Part shown: positions 1 to 8,685 of the stretch, piece by piece
How the letters are laid out: every line of letters starts with the position of its first letter
How positions within the stretch are numbered: position 1 is the first letter of the stretch
From: Tahibacter soli
Lineage (GTDB): Bacteria > Pseudomonadota > Gammaproteobacteria > Xanthomonadales > Rhodanobacteraceae
NCBI RefSeq assembly: GCF_025717065.2
Contig: NZ_JAOVZO020000008.1
Coordinates: forward strand, 62,001-126,000
Reading direction: 5' to 3'
Length of the DNA stretch: 64,000 nt
Program-made: the position numbers and the translations under genes
The notes under the pieces: model-generated
What the model was told of the DNA's origin: nothing
What the model saw: the letters and a program-made list of their open reading frames with translations, nothing else
Database searches by the model: none

Positions 1-800
1 GCGAGATCGGCGACGAGGTCGGCCGCGCTCGCGTAGCGCCGCGCCGGATCGGGCTCGAGGCAGCGGCGGCAGATCGCGTCGAGATCGGCGTCGGGCGCGT
101 CGCCGCGCAACAGTTCGGCGAGCATCGCGCCGAGCGCGTAGACGTCGGTGCGGCGATCGAGCCGGCGCGCCGCGTCGTGCTGCTCCGGCGCCATGTACGC
201 CGGCGTGCCCGACACGTCGCCGCCGTCGACGCCGCCGTCGGCGTCCATCGCGCGCGCGAGGCCGAAATCGGCGACGAGCGGCTCGCCGCGTTCGTCGAAC
301 AGCACGTTGCCGGGCTTGAGATCGAGGTGCAGCAGGCCCAGGCGATGCGCGTAGTCGACCGCCGAGCCGATCGTGACCATCAGCGCGATCGCCTCGTCGC
401 GTTCGACGCGTCGCTCGTCGAGCCGCTGCGCAAGCGTCGCGCCGGCCAGCATCGGCATCGAAAAATAGTGCAACCCTTCAACGACATCGACCTCGTACAC
501 CGGCACGATGTTCGGATGGTTGAGCCGCGCGGCGGCGCGCGCTTCGGCGACGAACCGCGCGACCGCCGCGGCGTCGTTCGCGCCGCCGACGACGAACTTC
601 AGCGCGACGTCGCGCGCGAGGCTCGCCTGGCGCGCGCGAAACACCACGCCCATGCCGCCGCGACCGAGGCGTTCGACGAGTTCGTAGTCGTCGAAGCGAC
701 GATCTTCGGGATCGTCGCTCGCGAGCGCCGCTTCGAGCTGCGCGGCGACGTCGTCGTGCGCGGCCACGCCGAGCTTGGCGGCGGCCGCCCAGTCGGTCAT
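1..800 (-). CDS. Serine/threonine protein kinase, N-terminal part (runs off the left edge)
   Basis: The minus-strand frame starting at 800 is open to the window edge, so only the first ~266 residues are visible. They contain a Hanks-type kinase domain: the glycine-rich loop LGRGGMGVVFRA (about residues 45-56), the ATP-binding lysine in DVALKFVV, the catalytic loop HLDLKPGNVLF, the DFGLA metal-binding motif and the GTPAYMAPEQ activation-segment end. The catalytic loop reads HLDLKPGN, where HRDLKPEN is usual. The protein should phosphorylate Ser/Thr residues in the cytoplasm; any C-terminal sensor or membrane segment lies outside the window. The ATG overlaps the stop of the upstream sigma-factor gene (ATGA), so the pair is probably translated as a coupled unit. 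A short acidic/alanine-rich leader precedes the kinase fold. Confidence 0.93.
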   Translation of the reverse strand, partial: MTDWAAAAKLGVAAHDDVAAQLEAALASDDPEDRRFDDYELVERLGRGGMGVVFRARQASLARDVALKFVVGGANDAAAVARFVAEARAAARLNHPNIVPVYEVDVVEGLHYFSMPMLAGATLAQRLDERRVERDEAIALMVTIGSAVDYAHRLGLLHLDLKPGNVLFDERGEPLVADFGLARAMDADGGVDGGDVSGTPAYMAPEQHDAARRLDRRTDVYALGAMLAELLRGDAPDADLDAICRRCLEPDPARRYASAADLVADL

Positions 801-1477
801 GCGTGCGCGCCGTCCGACGCCAGCGCGTCGCGCAGGGCCGCAAGGTCGGCGTCGGCCTGCGCGTCGTCGACGCACAGCTGCGTGAGGGCCGCGTGCACGG
901 CCTTCTGGAAGCGCGCGCGCAGACGCTTCAACTGCACAGCGAGCGTGTTCGGCGCTATGCCGAGCCGCGCGGCGAGCGCTGCCAGTTCGCCGTGCGCGGG
1001 CGCTTCGGCGAGCCACGGCTCGAGCGCGGCGAACAGCTCGCCGCGGCCGTCGGCGTCGTACTCTGCGCCGAGCGTGCGCCACGCGCCGCGCGTCAGGCAC
1101 AGCGCGAAGTCGAGATCGAACGCGCGTTCCGGCGTCGCGTCGCCGGCGGCGTCGAACGCGTCGGCGCCGCCTTGTTCGTAGCGTCGGTGCGCCGCGTCGC
1201 GCTGCTGCGCGGCGAACCGCGTCAACAGCGCGTACAGAAAGCGGCGGAATCCGCCGACGCCGGGATCGGCGCGCGACCACCAGCTTTCGCGAATCGAACG
1301 CAGCAGAAATTCCTGCGCGAGATCCTCGGCGTCGCGCGCGAGCGCGCCGCGCCGGAAGTACGCGACGATCGCCGGGCGATAGTCGCGCACGAGTTCGCCC
1401 CACGCCGCGCCGACGTCGCCGGCGGCGCGGTCGCTCGCGCGGATCAGGCTCCAGCGCGTGGTGGGAAAGGCCGGCAT
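797..1477 (-). CDS. ECF-type RNA polymerase sigma factor linked to a Ser/Thr kinase
   Basis: This 226-residue protein begins FPTTRWSLIRAS, an opening typical of sigma factors that neighbour Ser/Thr kinases. Region 2 is visible as RDAEDLAQEFLLRSIRESWWSRADP (in parts), with the EDLAQEF core motif and FRRFLYALLTRF after it. Region 4 is a C-terminal helix-turn-helix around HGELAALAARLGIAPNTLAVQLKRLRARF. It should direct RNA polymerase to a dedicated promoter set. No anti-sigma gene is next to it; instead the stop overlaps the ATG of the kinase gene, which suggests control by phosphorylation rather than by a classical anti-sigma factor. That regulatory reading is inference; the family call is firm from the motifs. 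Confidence 0.87.
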   Translation of the reverse strand: MPAFPTTRWSLIRASDRAAGDVGAAWGELVRDYRPAIVAYFRRGALARDAEDLAQEFLLRSIRESWWSRADPGVGGFRRFLYALLTRFAAQQRDAAHRRYEQGGADAFDAAGDATPERAFDLDFALCLTRGAWRTLGAEYDADGRGELFAALEPWLAEAPAHGELAALAARLGIAPNTLAVQLKRLRARFQKAVHAALTQLCVDDAQADADLAALRDALASDGAHA

Positions 1478-1487
1478 GCGCGGCAGT

Positions 1488-2402
1488 TTACGGCGACGGC
1501 GGCGCGGTGCGTTCCTCCGGCAGTTTCAGGAGATTCGGATCGCTCGGCGCCCACCCGGCCGGCGGCGTGCGCGAGCCGGTCTTGCGCTCGGCGGCGCGCT
1601 GCATCGCCTCCCACTCGCCGTGGCGCACGACGTCGTCCTGCAGCGCCTCGCGCTCGGCCGGCGACGCGTCGCGCAGCACCTCGCCCATCCAGGTGTAGTC
1701 GCGGCGCAGCGCCTGTGCGGCCGTGTCGTCCGGCGTGCCCGACGCGAGCCGCCGCACGATCGCGACGCCGACCATGCGCGCCAGGACCGCGCCGCCGCGA
1801 TCGGCGACGAGATGCTTGCCGACCGCGAGACAGTCGCCTCGCAGCGCGGCGGCCGGCGCCTTGCACAGCGACACGACCGCGCCGAACGTCGGCAGCGGCA
1901 CGGCGTCGATCGCCGCGCGGCGCTGTGCGCGCGCCGCGTCGTCGGCGGCCGGCAGCGCGTCGCGCACGATGCCGAACAACGCGCCGAGCCGCGAATCGGC
2001 ATAGCGGGCGGAAGCCGCCGCGTGCAGCTGCGCCGCGTCGGGCGCGGCGCCGGCCGGCAACAGCAGATGGCCGATCGCCTCGTCGGGCGCGGCGCGCACG
2101 AGCGCGTCGTAGCGCGCGCGGTCGCACGCCGCGTCGCGCTGGCACGCCCACGCGAGCGCGAGCGCGGCGAGCGGATCGTTGCCGTAGCGCTGCGCCAGCC
2201 GCTCGCGCGCGGCGGCCGGCGGCGCGGCGCTCGCAAGACCCAGGAGCGTCGCGGCGATCAGGCTGTCGCGGTCGGTCTTGCCGGCGAGACGCGCGGTCTC
2301 GCGCTCGCGCCAGGCGGCGTCGGACAACGGCGCGGCACCGGCCGCGAACGCGGCGCCGAGCGCGAACACCGCGGTCCAGCGGACTTTCTTCGAAACGGTC
2401 AT
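1488..2402 (-). CDS. Secreted protein of unknown function
   Basis: The 304-residue product starts MTVSKKVRWTAVFALGAAFA, a signal peptide with a probable AxA-type cleavage near residue 24. The mature part is alanine-rich, helical in appearance and has no motif I recognise; it carries a few cysteines (for example around WACQRDAACDR) that may form a disulfide. The ATG at 2402 was preferred over an in-frame start at 2489 because only the shorter form begins with an export signal. It ends 10 bp before the start of the sigma-factor gene on the same strand, so it may be the first gene of a three-gene unit with the sigma factor and kinase. Helical repeats are possible but were not shown. Confidence 0.7.
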   Translation of the reverse strand: MTVSKKVRWTAVFALGAAFAAGAAPLSDAAWRERETARLAGKTDRDSLIAATLLGLASAAPPAAARERLAQRYGNDPLAALALAWACQRDAACDRARYDALVRAAPDEAIGHLLLPAGAAPDAAQLHAAASARYADSRLGALFGIVRDALPAADDAARAQRRAAIDAVPLPTFGAVVSLCKAPAAALRGDCLAVGKHLVADRGGAVLARMVGVAIVRRLASGTPDDTAAQALRRDYTWMGEVLRDASPAEREALQDDVVRHGEWEAMQRAAERKTGSRTPPAGWAPSDPNLLKLPEERTAPPSP

Positions 2403-2481
2403 GCATGACTCCCCATCGGTTCGACGACCCGTCGCCGTCGTCTTGCCTATGCGGGCACCGCGCGAACGATGACACGCGCGG

Positions 2482-3906
2482 TTACGCATCCGACAGGCGC
2501 CGCGCGACGGCGCCGACGTCGCGCAGCGCCTTCTCGATCGCGGTGCTCCACGACAGCCCGCAGCCGACGCGCACGTGCCGCGCGTAGTCGCCGCGGTTCG
2601 AAAACAGGTGCCCCGGCAAGATGCCGACGCCCTTGGCGAGCGCCGCCTCGAACAGCGCCTGCCCGTCGATCGGCGGCGGCAGCTCGACCCACAGCGTCAT
2701 GCCGCCGGCGGGCTCGCTCGCGCGCGTGCCTTCGGGCCAGTGGTCGAGCACGGCCTGCCGGTACGCCTGCGCGTTGCTCGCCAGCGCGCGCCGCAGGCGA
2801 CGCAGGCCGCGTTCCAGATCGTGACGCGCGAAGAAATCGATCAGCGCGAGCTGCGGCAGCGTCGCGGTGGCGACGGTCGAGAAACTCTTGGTGCGCAGCA
2901 GCTCGGAACGGCGCCGGCCACCGAGCATCCAGCCCACGCGCAAACCCGGCGCGAGCATCTTCGAATACGAGCTGCAGGTGACGACGTGCTCGCCGTTGTC
3001 GTAGCGGCGCAGCGGCGACGGCCGCTCGCCCGAATACGCCAGTTCGCCGTAGAGATCGTCCTCGATGATGACCGTGCCGCGCGCCGCGCACGCCGCGACG
3101 ATCGCGCGCTTGTCGTCTTCGTTCGTGACGCTGCCGAGCGGGTTGTTGAAATTGGGCACCAGCAGCGCCGCACGCACGGGATGGCGCTCGATCAGCTCGC
3201 GCAGCTGCGCCGCGTCGATGCCGCGGCCGGGCAGATTCGGCACTTCGAGCACGCGCAGGCCTTGCGCCGCGACCGCCTGCAGCAGTCCGTGGTACGTCGG
3301 CGTTTCGAGCACGACGACGTCGCCGGGCCGCGTGACCGTGCGCAGCGTCAGGCTGATCGCCTCGAGCGCACCGGCGGTGATCACGACTTCGTCGGGGTCG
3401 ATCTCGACGCCGCATTGCGCGTAGCGCTGCGCGATGCGTTCGCGCAGCGCCGGCAGGCCCTGCGGCGACGTGTAGCTCAGCGCGGCGGCCGTGTCGCGCC
3501 GCATCGCGCGCGCGACCGACGCGGCGAGCGCGCCGGCCGGCAGCAGCGCGAGATCGGGCGTCGCCGCGTGCAGCGGCACGAGATCGCGCCGCGACTGCAC
3601 GTCGAGCACGCCGAGCAGCGCCGGATTGCGCACCGGCATCGGCGCGCGCGACAGGTGCCGCGCGCGAGTTGCCGCCGGCACCGCCGCCGGCGCCGAGCGC
3701 ACGTAGTAGCCCGATCGTTCGCGCGCTTCGACGAGCCCCTCGCGTTCGAGCTGCTGATACGCCTCGACCGCGGTCGCGAGGCTGATGCGCTGGTCGCGGC
3801 CGAGCCGGCGCAGCGACGGCAGACGTTCGCCGGCGCGCAGCACGCCGCGATGGATCTGGCGGCGCATGCGATCGGCGAGGCGTTCGTACAGCAGATCGCG
3901 GGTCAT
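2482..3906 (-). CDS. MocR-type (GntR/aminotransferase) transcriptional regulator
   Basis: Residues 1-70 form a GntR winged helix (LYERLADRMRRQIHRGVL, then AGERLPSLRRLGRDQRIS and the wing ending YYV). Residues ~100-474 are a fold-type I aminotransferase domain with the PLP lysine in SSYSKMLAPGLRVGW. The length of 474 residues is normal for MocR proteins, which bind PLP or an aldimine and change their DNA contacts. The gene is divergent from an EamA transporter, and two 16-bp direct repeats lie between the starts, the usual layout for a MocR regulator that controls its neighbour and itself. The effector cannot be read from sequence; an amino acid or amine exported by the neighbour is a reasonable guess. 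Confidence 0.9.
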   Translation of the reverse strand: MTRDLLYERLADRMRRQIHRGVLRAGERLPSLRRLGRDQRISLATAVEAYQQLEREGLVEARERSGYYVRSAPAAVPAATRARHLSRAPMPVRNPALLGVLDVQSRRDLVPLHAATPDLALLPAGALAASVARAMRRDTAAALSYTSPQGLPALRERIAQRYAQCGVEIDPDEVVITAGALEAISLTLRTVTRPGDVVVLETPTYHGLLQAVAAQGLRVLEVPNLPGRGIDAAQLRELIERHPVRAALLVPNFNNPLGSVTNEDDKRAIVAACAARGTVIIEDDLYGELAYSGERPSPLRRYDNGEHVVTCSSYSKMLAPGLRVGWMLGGRRRSELLRTKSFSTVATATLPQLALIDFFARHDLERGLRRLRRALASNAQAYRQAVLDHWPEGTRASEPAGGMTLWVELPPPIDGQALFEAALAKGVGILPGHLFSNRGDYARHVRVGCGLSWSTAIEKALRDVGAVARRLSDA

Positions 3907-3917
3907 CGTGACTATCC

Positions 3918-3964
3918 GAATCTGTACCGGTCGAAATCGATACTAGCTGAATCTGTATCGGTCG
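3918..3964. promoter_or_regulatory. Direct-repeat operator between mocR-type gene and EamA transporter
   Basis: GAATCTGTACCGGTCG (3918-3933) and GAATCTGTATCGGTCG (3949-3964) differ at one of 16 positions and start 31 bp apart, about three helical turns, so both lie on one face of the helix. They occupy the 105-bp gap between the divergent genes. The spacing and head-to-tail arrangement match known MocR operators. Confidence 0.75.
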
Positions 3965-4011
3965 GCTGCCGCGCCCTACCCTGAGCATCCCGTCAAGCCG
4001 CGTGCTCCGCC

Positions 4012-4917
4012 ATGACCCTCGCAACGCCCGCCGAATCGCGCACCGCCCTGATCCAGCTCTTCGTCGCCGAACTCCTGATCGGTTCGGTCGGCGTCTTCGT
4101 GCACGAAAGCGGCCAGAATCCGATCACCGCCGTGCTGTTCCGCTGCGTGTTCGGCAGCTTGTTCCTGCTCGTCTGGGGCGGCGCGCGCGGACTGTTTCGC
4201 GGCCTCGCCGCCGAACGCGCGCTGATCCGCTCGGCGATCGTCAGCGGCGTGCTGCTGGTGCTCAACTGGGTCGCGCTGTTCGCCGGCATGGCGCGCTCGT
4301 CGATCGGCGTCGCGACGATGGTCTATCACTTCTTTCCGTTCGTCATACTGGGTCTCGCCGCGCTGTTCTACGGCGAACGCACGCGCGCGGCCGACATCGG
4401 CTGGACCGCCGTCGCGTTCGTCGGCGTGCTGTGTTCGGCCGATCCGTTGAAACTTCTGGCAAGCGCCGACGCCGGCTACCTCCTCGGCGTGGGCCTGACG
4501 TTCGTCGCGGCGGTGCTGTGCGGCGCGTCGCTGCTCTTGTCGCGGCGCATCAGCCGCGAGCGGCCGCTCGCGGTCGTCACGATCCAGTGCCTCGTCGGCG
4601 TCGTCATGCTCGCGCCGTTCGCCGACTATGCCGCCGTGTGGAAAACCGGTCCGCACTGGTTCTGGCTCGCCGGGCTCGGCCTGATCCACAGCGGCGTGTG
4701 CTACGTGCTGTTCTACTCGTCGTATCCGCGCCTGAAAGTGGGCACGATCGCGGTGCTCGCCTTCATCTATCCGGTGATCGCGCTCGCGCTCGACTACGCG
4801 CTGTACGGCCGCACGCTCGCGCCGGTGCAATGGGCCGGCGTGGCGCTGATCGTCGTCGGCACGCTCGGCGTGAACCTCAAGTGGCAGTGGCGGCGGCAGG
4901 TCGTCGCGCGGGTTTGA
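4012..4917 (+). CDS. EamA/DMT-superfamily transporter (MocR-linked)
   Basis: The 301-residue protein has about ten hydrophobic helices in two homologous halves, as in EamA (DMT) exporters. The first half includes the RCVFGSLFLLVWG segment and SSIGVATMVYHFFPFVILGLAALFYGER; the second half repeats the pattern with VGTIAVLAFIYPVIALALDYALYGR. It sits in the inner membrane and probably exports a metabolite. It is divergent from the MocR regulator and preceded by its direct-repeat operator, so transcription is probably controlled by that PLP-binding protein. The ATG at 4012 follows the operator by 47 bp. The substrate is unknown. Confidence 0.88.
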   Translation: MTLATPAESRTALIQLFVAELLIGSVGVFVHESGQNPITAVLFRCVFGSLFLLVWGGARGLFRGLAAERALIRSAIVSGVLLVLNWVALFAGMARSSIGVATMVYHFFPFVILGLAALFYGERTRAADIGWTAVAFVGVLCSADPLKLLASADAGYLLGVGLTFVAAVLCGASLLLSRRISRERPLAVVTIQCLVGVVMLAPFADYAAVWKTGPHWFWLAGLGLIHSGVCYVLFYSSYPRLKVGTIAVLAFIYPVIALALDYALYGRTLAPVQWAGVALIVVGTLGVNLKWQWRRQVVARV

Positions 4918-4988
4918 ATACCGGAAGTCCGTCGACGCGGGCGGCAGGCGTCGCTACCGTGTCACACATCGCCATTACGGTTTTCGCC

Positions 4989-5477
4989 ATGAAATCCCCG
5001 ATGTCCGGCACCCGCGTGCAACGCGAATACCGCAACGACAAGGCGGTTTTCCTGTGGGGCTTCATGGCCGTGTGGCTCGCGATGCTCGTCGCGATGACTT
5101 ACGTGGCCGTACGCGACGGGGGCATTCCGGGTTCGCGCTGGGGCGTGCCGGTGCTCGTGCTGTTCTGGCTCTTCGGCATCGGCGCGGCGCGCTGGGCGGC
5201 GACGTTTTCGCGCGTGCGGGTGACGCTCAGGGCCGACGGCGTGCTCGTGCGCGAACGCTTTCCGTTCCACGCGATCGAAAAACGCTACCGCTCGCGCGAT
5301 CTCGCCGCGCCGCGCATCGACGAGAGCAAGGACGGCGACGGCGATCCTTACTTCAGCTGCGTGCTGGAACTGCCCGGCGGACGCCGCGTCGCCGTCGCCG
5401 AAAGCGGTCATCGGCCCGACGTGGAGGCGGCGCTCGACGCGTTGAAGGCGAGTCTGGCGAGCGTCAGGCGCGACTGA
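4989..5477 (+). CDS. Small membrane protein of unknown function, PH-like C-terminus
   Basis: This 162-residue protein begins MKSPMSGTRVQREYRNDKAV and has two transmembrane helices (about residues 20-42 and 50-70), followed by a soluble beta-rich part containing TFSRVRVTLRADGVLVRERFPF. That layout, two helices followed by a strand-rich domain, resembles small membrane-anchored PH-like proteins, but no catalytic motif is seen. The ATG at 4989 was chosen because the reading frame upstream only shadows the transporter gene. It lies 71 bp after the EamA gene on the same strand and is convergent with the next gene, separated by two bases. Confidence 0.65.
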   Translation: MKSPMSGTRVQREYRNDKAVFLWGFMAVWLAMLVAMTYVAVRDGGIPGSRWGVPVLVLFWLFGIGAARWAATFSRVRVTLRADGVLVRERFPFHAIEKRYRSRDLAAPRIDESKDGDGDPYFSCVLELPGGRRVAVAESGHRPDVEAALDALKASLASVRRD

Positions 5478-5479
5478 CG

Positions 5480-6220
5480 CTATCGCTCGCCGACGTTCGA
5501 CACCGCGTTGTAGATCACCGGCATTTTTCCCTGCCACGCGCGCCACGCGTCGCCGCCGGTCGCCAGCTCGGCCATGAAATGGGCGACGTTGATCCGGCTC
5601 GTCTTGCCGGGATCGAAGATCGCGCTTCGGATGGGCGAGGCATGCAACGCGTACTCGGTGACTTCGCCTTCGTCGATCAGCGAGTCCGGCCGCACCGCGC
5701 ACCATTGGATCGCCGCGTCGTCCCGGCCGATCCGCGTACGCAGATAATCCGCCGCGTCCTCGTTGTCGGCGTGGGGCGGCAGCAGCCGGCGAAAAAGCCC
5801 GACGATGCATCGTTCGCCGAACGACACCGGCTCGTGCAGATCGCGGTTGCCGTTTCCGGCGGTGTTCATGAGCACGAACCTGACCGACTTTTCCGGCTTG
5901 CCGGCCTTGACGGCATCGCACAACCGGCGGACGGCGTCGGTCACCAACCGTCGCGGAGCCCCGAACATCCCCTTGAGGCTGAGCGTGTGCCCGAGGCACG
6001 AGGCCAGTGCGTCGCAGCCGTCGACATGCCCGGCCACCTGCGCGTCGCTCAGTTCGAGAATGCCGGCGCGAATCACCGACAGGTTTTCATGGTTCCCGAC
6101 CGTCTCGATGAAACGGTCCGGCGAGCGAACCACTGCCCTTACGTTCTCGCCACGGTCGAGCAGCTGCTTCACGAGCAATCGACCGGTGGCGCCGCTGGCT
6201 CCAACCACAAGCGTCGTCAT
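5480..6220 (-). CDS. NAD(P)-binding Rossmann-fold reductase (atypical SDR, NmrA-like)
   Basis: The 246-residue protein starts MTTLVVGASGATGRLL; the GASGATG dinucleotide-binding motif at residues 7-13 is that of atypical short-chain dehydrogenases of the NmrA/SDR_a5 type. The rest fits a Rossmann fold (VRAVVRSPDRF after strand 2, then SLGHTLSL, FVLMNTAG and WCAVRPDSLIDEG). No clear Tyr-x3-Lys catalytic pair is visible, so it may be a redox sensor or an isomerase-like enzyme. The short 246-residue form is normal for this group. It lies 31 bp after the DUF2272 gene on the same strand and may be co-transcribed with it. Confidence 0.82.
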   Translation of the reverse strand: MTTLVVGASGATGRLLVKQLLDRGENVRAVVRSPDRFIETVGNHENLSVIRAGILELSDAQVAGHVDGCDALASCLGHTLSLKGMFGAPRRLVTDAVRRLCDAVKAGKPEKSVRFVLMNTAGNGNRDLHEPVSFGERCIVGLFRRLLPPHADNEDAADYLRTRIGRDDAAIQWCAVRPDSLIDEGEVTEYALHASPIRSAIFDPGKTSRINVAHFMAELATGGDAWRAWQGKMPVIYNAVSNVGER

Positions 6221-6251
6221 CTCGTTCCTTCGACCATGCGCGGGCGTTCCG

Positions 6252-6887
6252 TCACACGGTGCGCCGCTTGAGCACCGCGAACCAGAAGTGGCGAGCGTCG
6301 TCGATATGCCCCGCGCTGTCGAGACGCAGCGTCTTCTTCGTGACCGAGTCGAGCACGTTGGCGCCGACGACGTCGATCTCGCGAGCCCGTCTGGCAACGA
6401 CGACGTCCGAGTGGCTCTCGTACGAACGCGTGCTGTCGAACAGCGCGGCGGCCCTGGGCGCGGTCATGTTCGTGCCGCGCGCACAGGCGACGATGTCGCC
6501 CACGTCCGGCTGGCCGCCGGCTTCGCCGAGCCGAAAGCCCCAGTAGGCCGCGCCGGCGTCGCCAGTCTTCCTCGCCTTCACGAAATGGCGGATGAACACC
6601 GAATGGCTTTGTGCAAAAGGAAACTCCGCGCGGCGAAAGCCGGCGCCCTGCATGATCGCCGACATGCCGACGGCCGACCAGAAATACCGGTCGTCCTGGA
6701 TGTCGAGCAACGTCGGCGAACCGCCGCCGACCGAGCAATAGGCGTCGAGCACGTGCTGCGCAAAGGCTTCCTCGTCGTCGGTGTGGCCGATCGTCTTGCG
6801 ATTTTCGGGTACGTGCCACGCGGAAGCGCCCCAGTGCGCCCATTCGCGGTTCGCCGATTCGACGATGGACTGAAGGGTGGCGGGCAT
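6252..6887 (-). CDS. DUF2272 domain protein
   Basis: The 211-residue product matches the DUF2272 pattern: DDRYFWSAVGMSAIMQGAGF followed by FPFAQSHSVFIRHFVKARK and a later WGFRLGEAGGQPDVGDIVACARG. DUF2272 proteins resemble amidase/NlpC-like folds, where the WSA segment carries the position of the nucleophile helix, but here the position is Ser-Ala and no Cys is present, so catalysis is uncertain. The ATG at 6887 has a good GGAGAGG ribosome-binding site about 5 bases upstream and gives a protein that begins directly with the helical leader; longer in-frame starts would overlap the divergent winged-helix gene. No signal peptide is visible. Confidence 0.75.
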   Translation of the reverse strand: MPATLQSIVESANREWAHWGASAWHVPENRKTIGHTDDEEAFAQHVLDAYCSVGGGSPTLLDIQDDRYFWSAVGMSAIMQGAGFRRAEFPFAQSHSVFIRHFVKARKTGDAGAAYWGFRLGEAGGQPDVGDIVACARGTNMTAPRAAALFDSTRSYESHSDVVVARRAREIDVVGANVLDSVTKKTLRLDSAGHIDDARHFWFAVLKRRTV

Positions 6888-7026
6888 GTCGTCCTCTCCC
6901 GGTTGGCGGTCTCGCACGGTTTCCTTTCCAGTGCGGCGAAGCCGGCGAATCTCGCATCGTCGATGCGTGCGCATCGAACGGCGGGCTCCGGTGCTAAGGT
7001 CGGCTTTCGGTAGACGAAATTCCCGC

Positions 7027-8064
7027 ATGTCGCCCACACGACTCCCGCTTTCGCGATCGCAGATCCTCGACTTCCGGCGGCGCGTCGGTTCGCTTGACGA
7101 ACGCCTGCCGGCCGGCGCGGCCTCGTTGCGCCGCGCCGCGTGGGCCGGCCTGCAGGATTCCATGCCGCGCGCCGCGCTGCTGTCGATGCACGCGCGCGTC
7201 GACGGCGTCGATCCAACGGCCTGGGAGCACGACTCCCTCGTGCAGCTGTGGGGGCCCCGGTTCCACAACTACGTCGTCGCCGCGAAAGACGTCGCCGTAT
7301 TTTCGCTGGGACGCCTGCCCGACGACGCTCGCCGTCGCGCGCGGGCGCACGACCTCGCATCGCGACTGCACGCGCTGCTCGACGGCGGCGGCAGGCCGTT
7401 CGGCGAGGCGGGCCGCGCGTTGGGTGTCGTCCCCAACGGCCTGCGATACGCCGCCGCGACGGGAACGATCCTGATGCGCTGGGATGGCGCCAGACAACCG
7501 GTGATCCGGACCGTCACGGCGCCGGACGTCGATCCGGCAGACGCGCGCCTCGAACTCGCGCGGCGGTATCTCCATATCTTCGGCCCTGTCACCGCGGCGT
7601 CGTTCGCGGAATGGGCGGGCATCCACCCTGCCGAGGCGCGCGCGGCGTTCGCGATCCTCGCCGACGAACTCGTACCGGTGCTTGCGCCGATCGGCGACGC
7701 GGCGATTCTCGCGAGCGACGAGGCGGCTTTCCGGCTGCCGTCGTCGTCACCCGCGCCTGCCCGGCTGCTGCCGAGCGGCGACGCGTATTACCTGCTGTGG
7801 GGTCGCGACCGCGAGCTGCTCGTACCCGACTCAGGGCAGCGCAACGCATTGTGGACATCCCGCGTATGGCCCGGCGCACTGCTCGTGAACGGCGACATCG
7901 TCGGCACGTGGCGACGGACGGGGGCCGTCGTTACGGCGGAGCCCTGGCGTCGGTTGTCACCACCCGAACGCGAGGCCGTCGAGGCCGAAGCGCAAACCCT
8001 GCCGTTGCCGGATGCGGACGGCGCGATTGCCGTTCGCTGGCAACGAGGGGATGCGCGCGCCTGA
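7027..8064 (+). CDS. Winged-helix DNA-binding protein (AlkZ/YcaQ-related, HTH_42)
   Basis: The 345-residue protein shows the layout of the HTH_42/AlkX family: an N-terminal region with LLSMHARVDGV, the line LVQLWGPRFHNYVVAAKDVAVFSLGRLP, winged helices with RALGVVPNGLRYAAATGTILMRWDG, then a FGPVTAASFAEWAGI helix and a C-terminal beta-rich part containing LLVNGDIVGTWRRTGAVV. Relatives include DNA glycosylases that unhook interstrand crosslinks (AlkZ) and uncharacterised paralogues. The QxQ-type catalytic motif of AlkZ is not evident, so a repair activity should not be assumed. The ATG at 7027 was taken because the longer frame would extend into the divergent DUF2272 gene. Confidence 0.8.
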   Translation: MSPTRLPLSRSQILDFRRRVGSLDERLPAGAASLRRAAWAGLQDSMPRAALLSMHARVDGVDPTAWEHDSLVQLWGPRFHNYVVAAKDVAVFSLGRLPDDARRRARAHDLASRLHALLDGGGRPFGEAGRALGVVPNGLRYAAATGTILMRWDGARQPVIRTVTAPDVDPADARLELARRYLHIFGPVTAASFAEWAGIHPAEARAAFAILADELVPVLAPIGDAAILASDEAAFRLPSSSPAPARLLPSGDAYYLLWGRDRELLVPDSGQRNALWTSRVWPGALLVNGDIVGTWRRTGAVVTAEPWRRLSPPEREAVEAEAQTLPLPDADGAIAVRWQRGDARA

Positions 8065-8163
8065 CGATACGTTTTCATGGCGCTCCCGGACGGGAGTCGG
8101 ACCGGAAACGACAACGGCGACGGCACCGCCGTCGGATTCGCGCGCGAGCGCCGCGAGCGAACG

Positions 8164-8577
8164 TCACGACGCCTGGAACGGCAGCGGCTTGAGCGAAGCG
8201 GCCTTGAGATGGAACCAGCGCGGGCCTTCGGGCCATTTTTCGGGCGTGTCGAGGCGCCGGTCGGCCTGCTTGCCGATGATGAGATGGTGTGTCTGTCCGA
8301 CGACGAACGCTTCGAGATCGCCGGCTTTTGCGCCGAACGTCGCTCTGGGCATCTCGATACAGGGAACGACGACATTGATCCGTTTTCCGTTCAACGCCGC
8401 AGGCCCTTCGACGACGAGATACGTCGCGGTCGTTCCGACGAGCATGACGCCGCAGCCGGCCTGCCCGGGCTCCACGGACACGAGCTTGGCGACGACGCGC
8501 CCTTCGTCGGACTGCCGCGCCACGGCGTCGGCATGGAAGACGGCAAGCGGCAGGAGCAGTGCGGCAAGTACGCGCAT
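8164..8577 (-). CDS. Small secreted protein of unknown function
   Basis: The 137-residue product begins MRVLAALLLPLAVFHADAVA, a clear signal peptide, and the remainder is rich in beta-strand segments (KLVSVEPGQAGCGVMLVGTTATYLVVEG). Two cysteines in the mature part could form a disulfide. The start at 8577 is preferred over an in-frame ATG eleven codons upstream because it places the signal peptide at the N-terminus. It is convergent with the winged-helix gene and leaves a ~100-bp gap between the stops in which nothing else is seen. No family was recognised. Confidence 0.65.
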   Translation of the reverse strand: MRVLAALLLPLAVFHADAVARQSDEGRVVAKLVSVEPGQAGCGVMLVGTTATYLVVEGPAALNGKRINVVVPCIEMPRATFGAKAGDLEAFVVGQTHHLIIGKQADRRLDTPEKWPEGPRWFHLKAASLKPLPFQAS

Positions 8578-8685
8578 GTTCGACGGTCTCCTCGACAGGG
8601 GCGTCGGCACCGCCGATGCGGGCGCCGCCGGTGCCGAATCATAGTCCCGGCGACACCGGGCAACGACGACTTCGACGGCGTCGCG

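Noticed and set aside
7027-8064. Winged-helix protein as an AlkZ DNA glycosylase
   Set aside because: The QxQ-type catalytic motif was not found, so the repair function is not supported.
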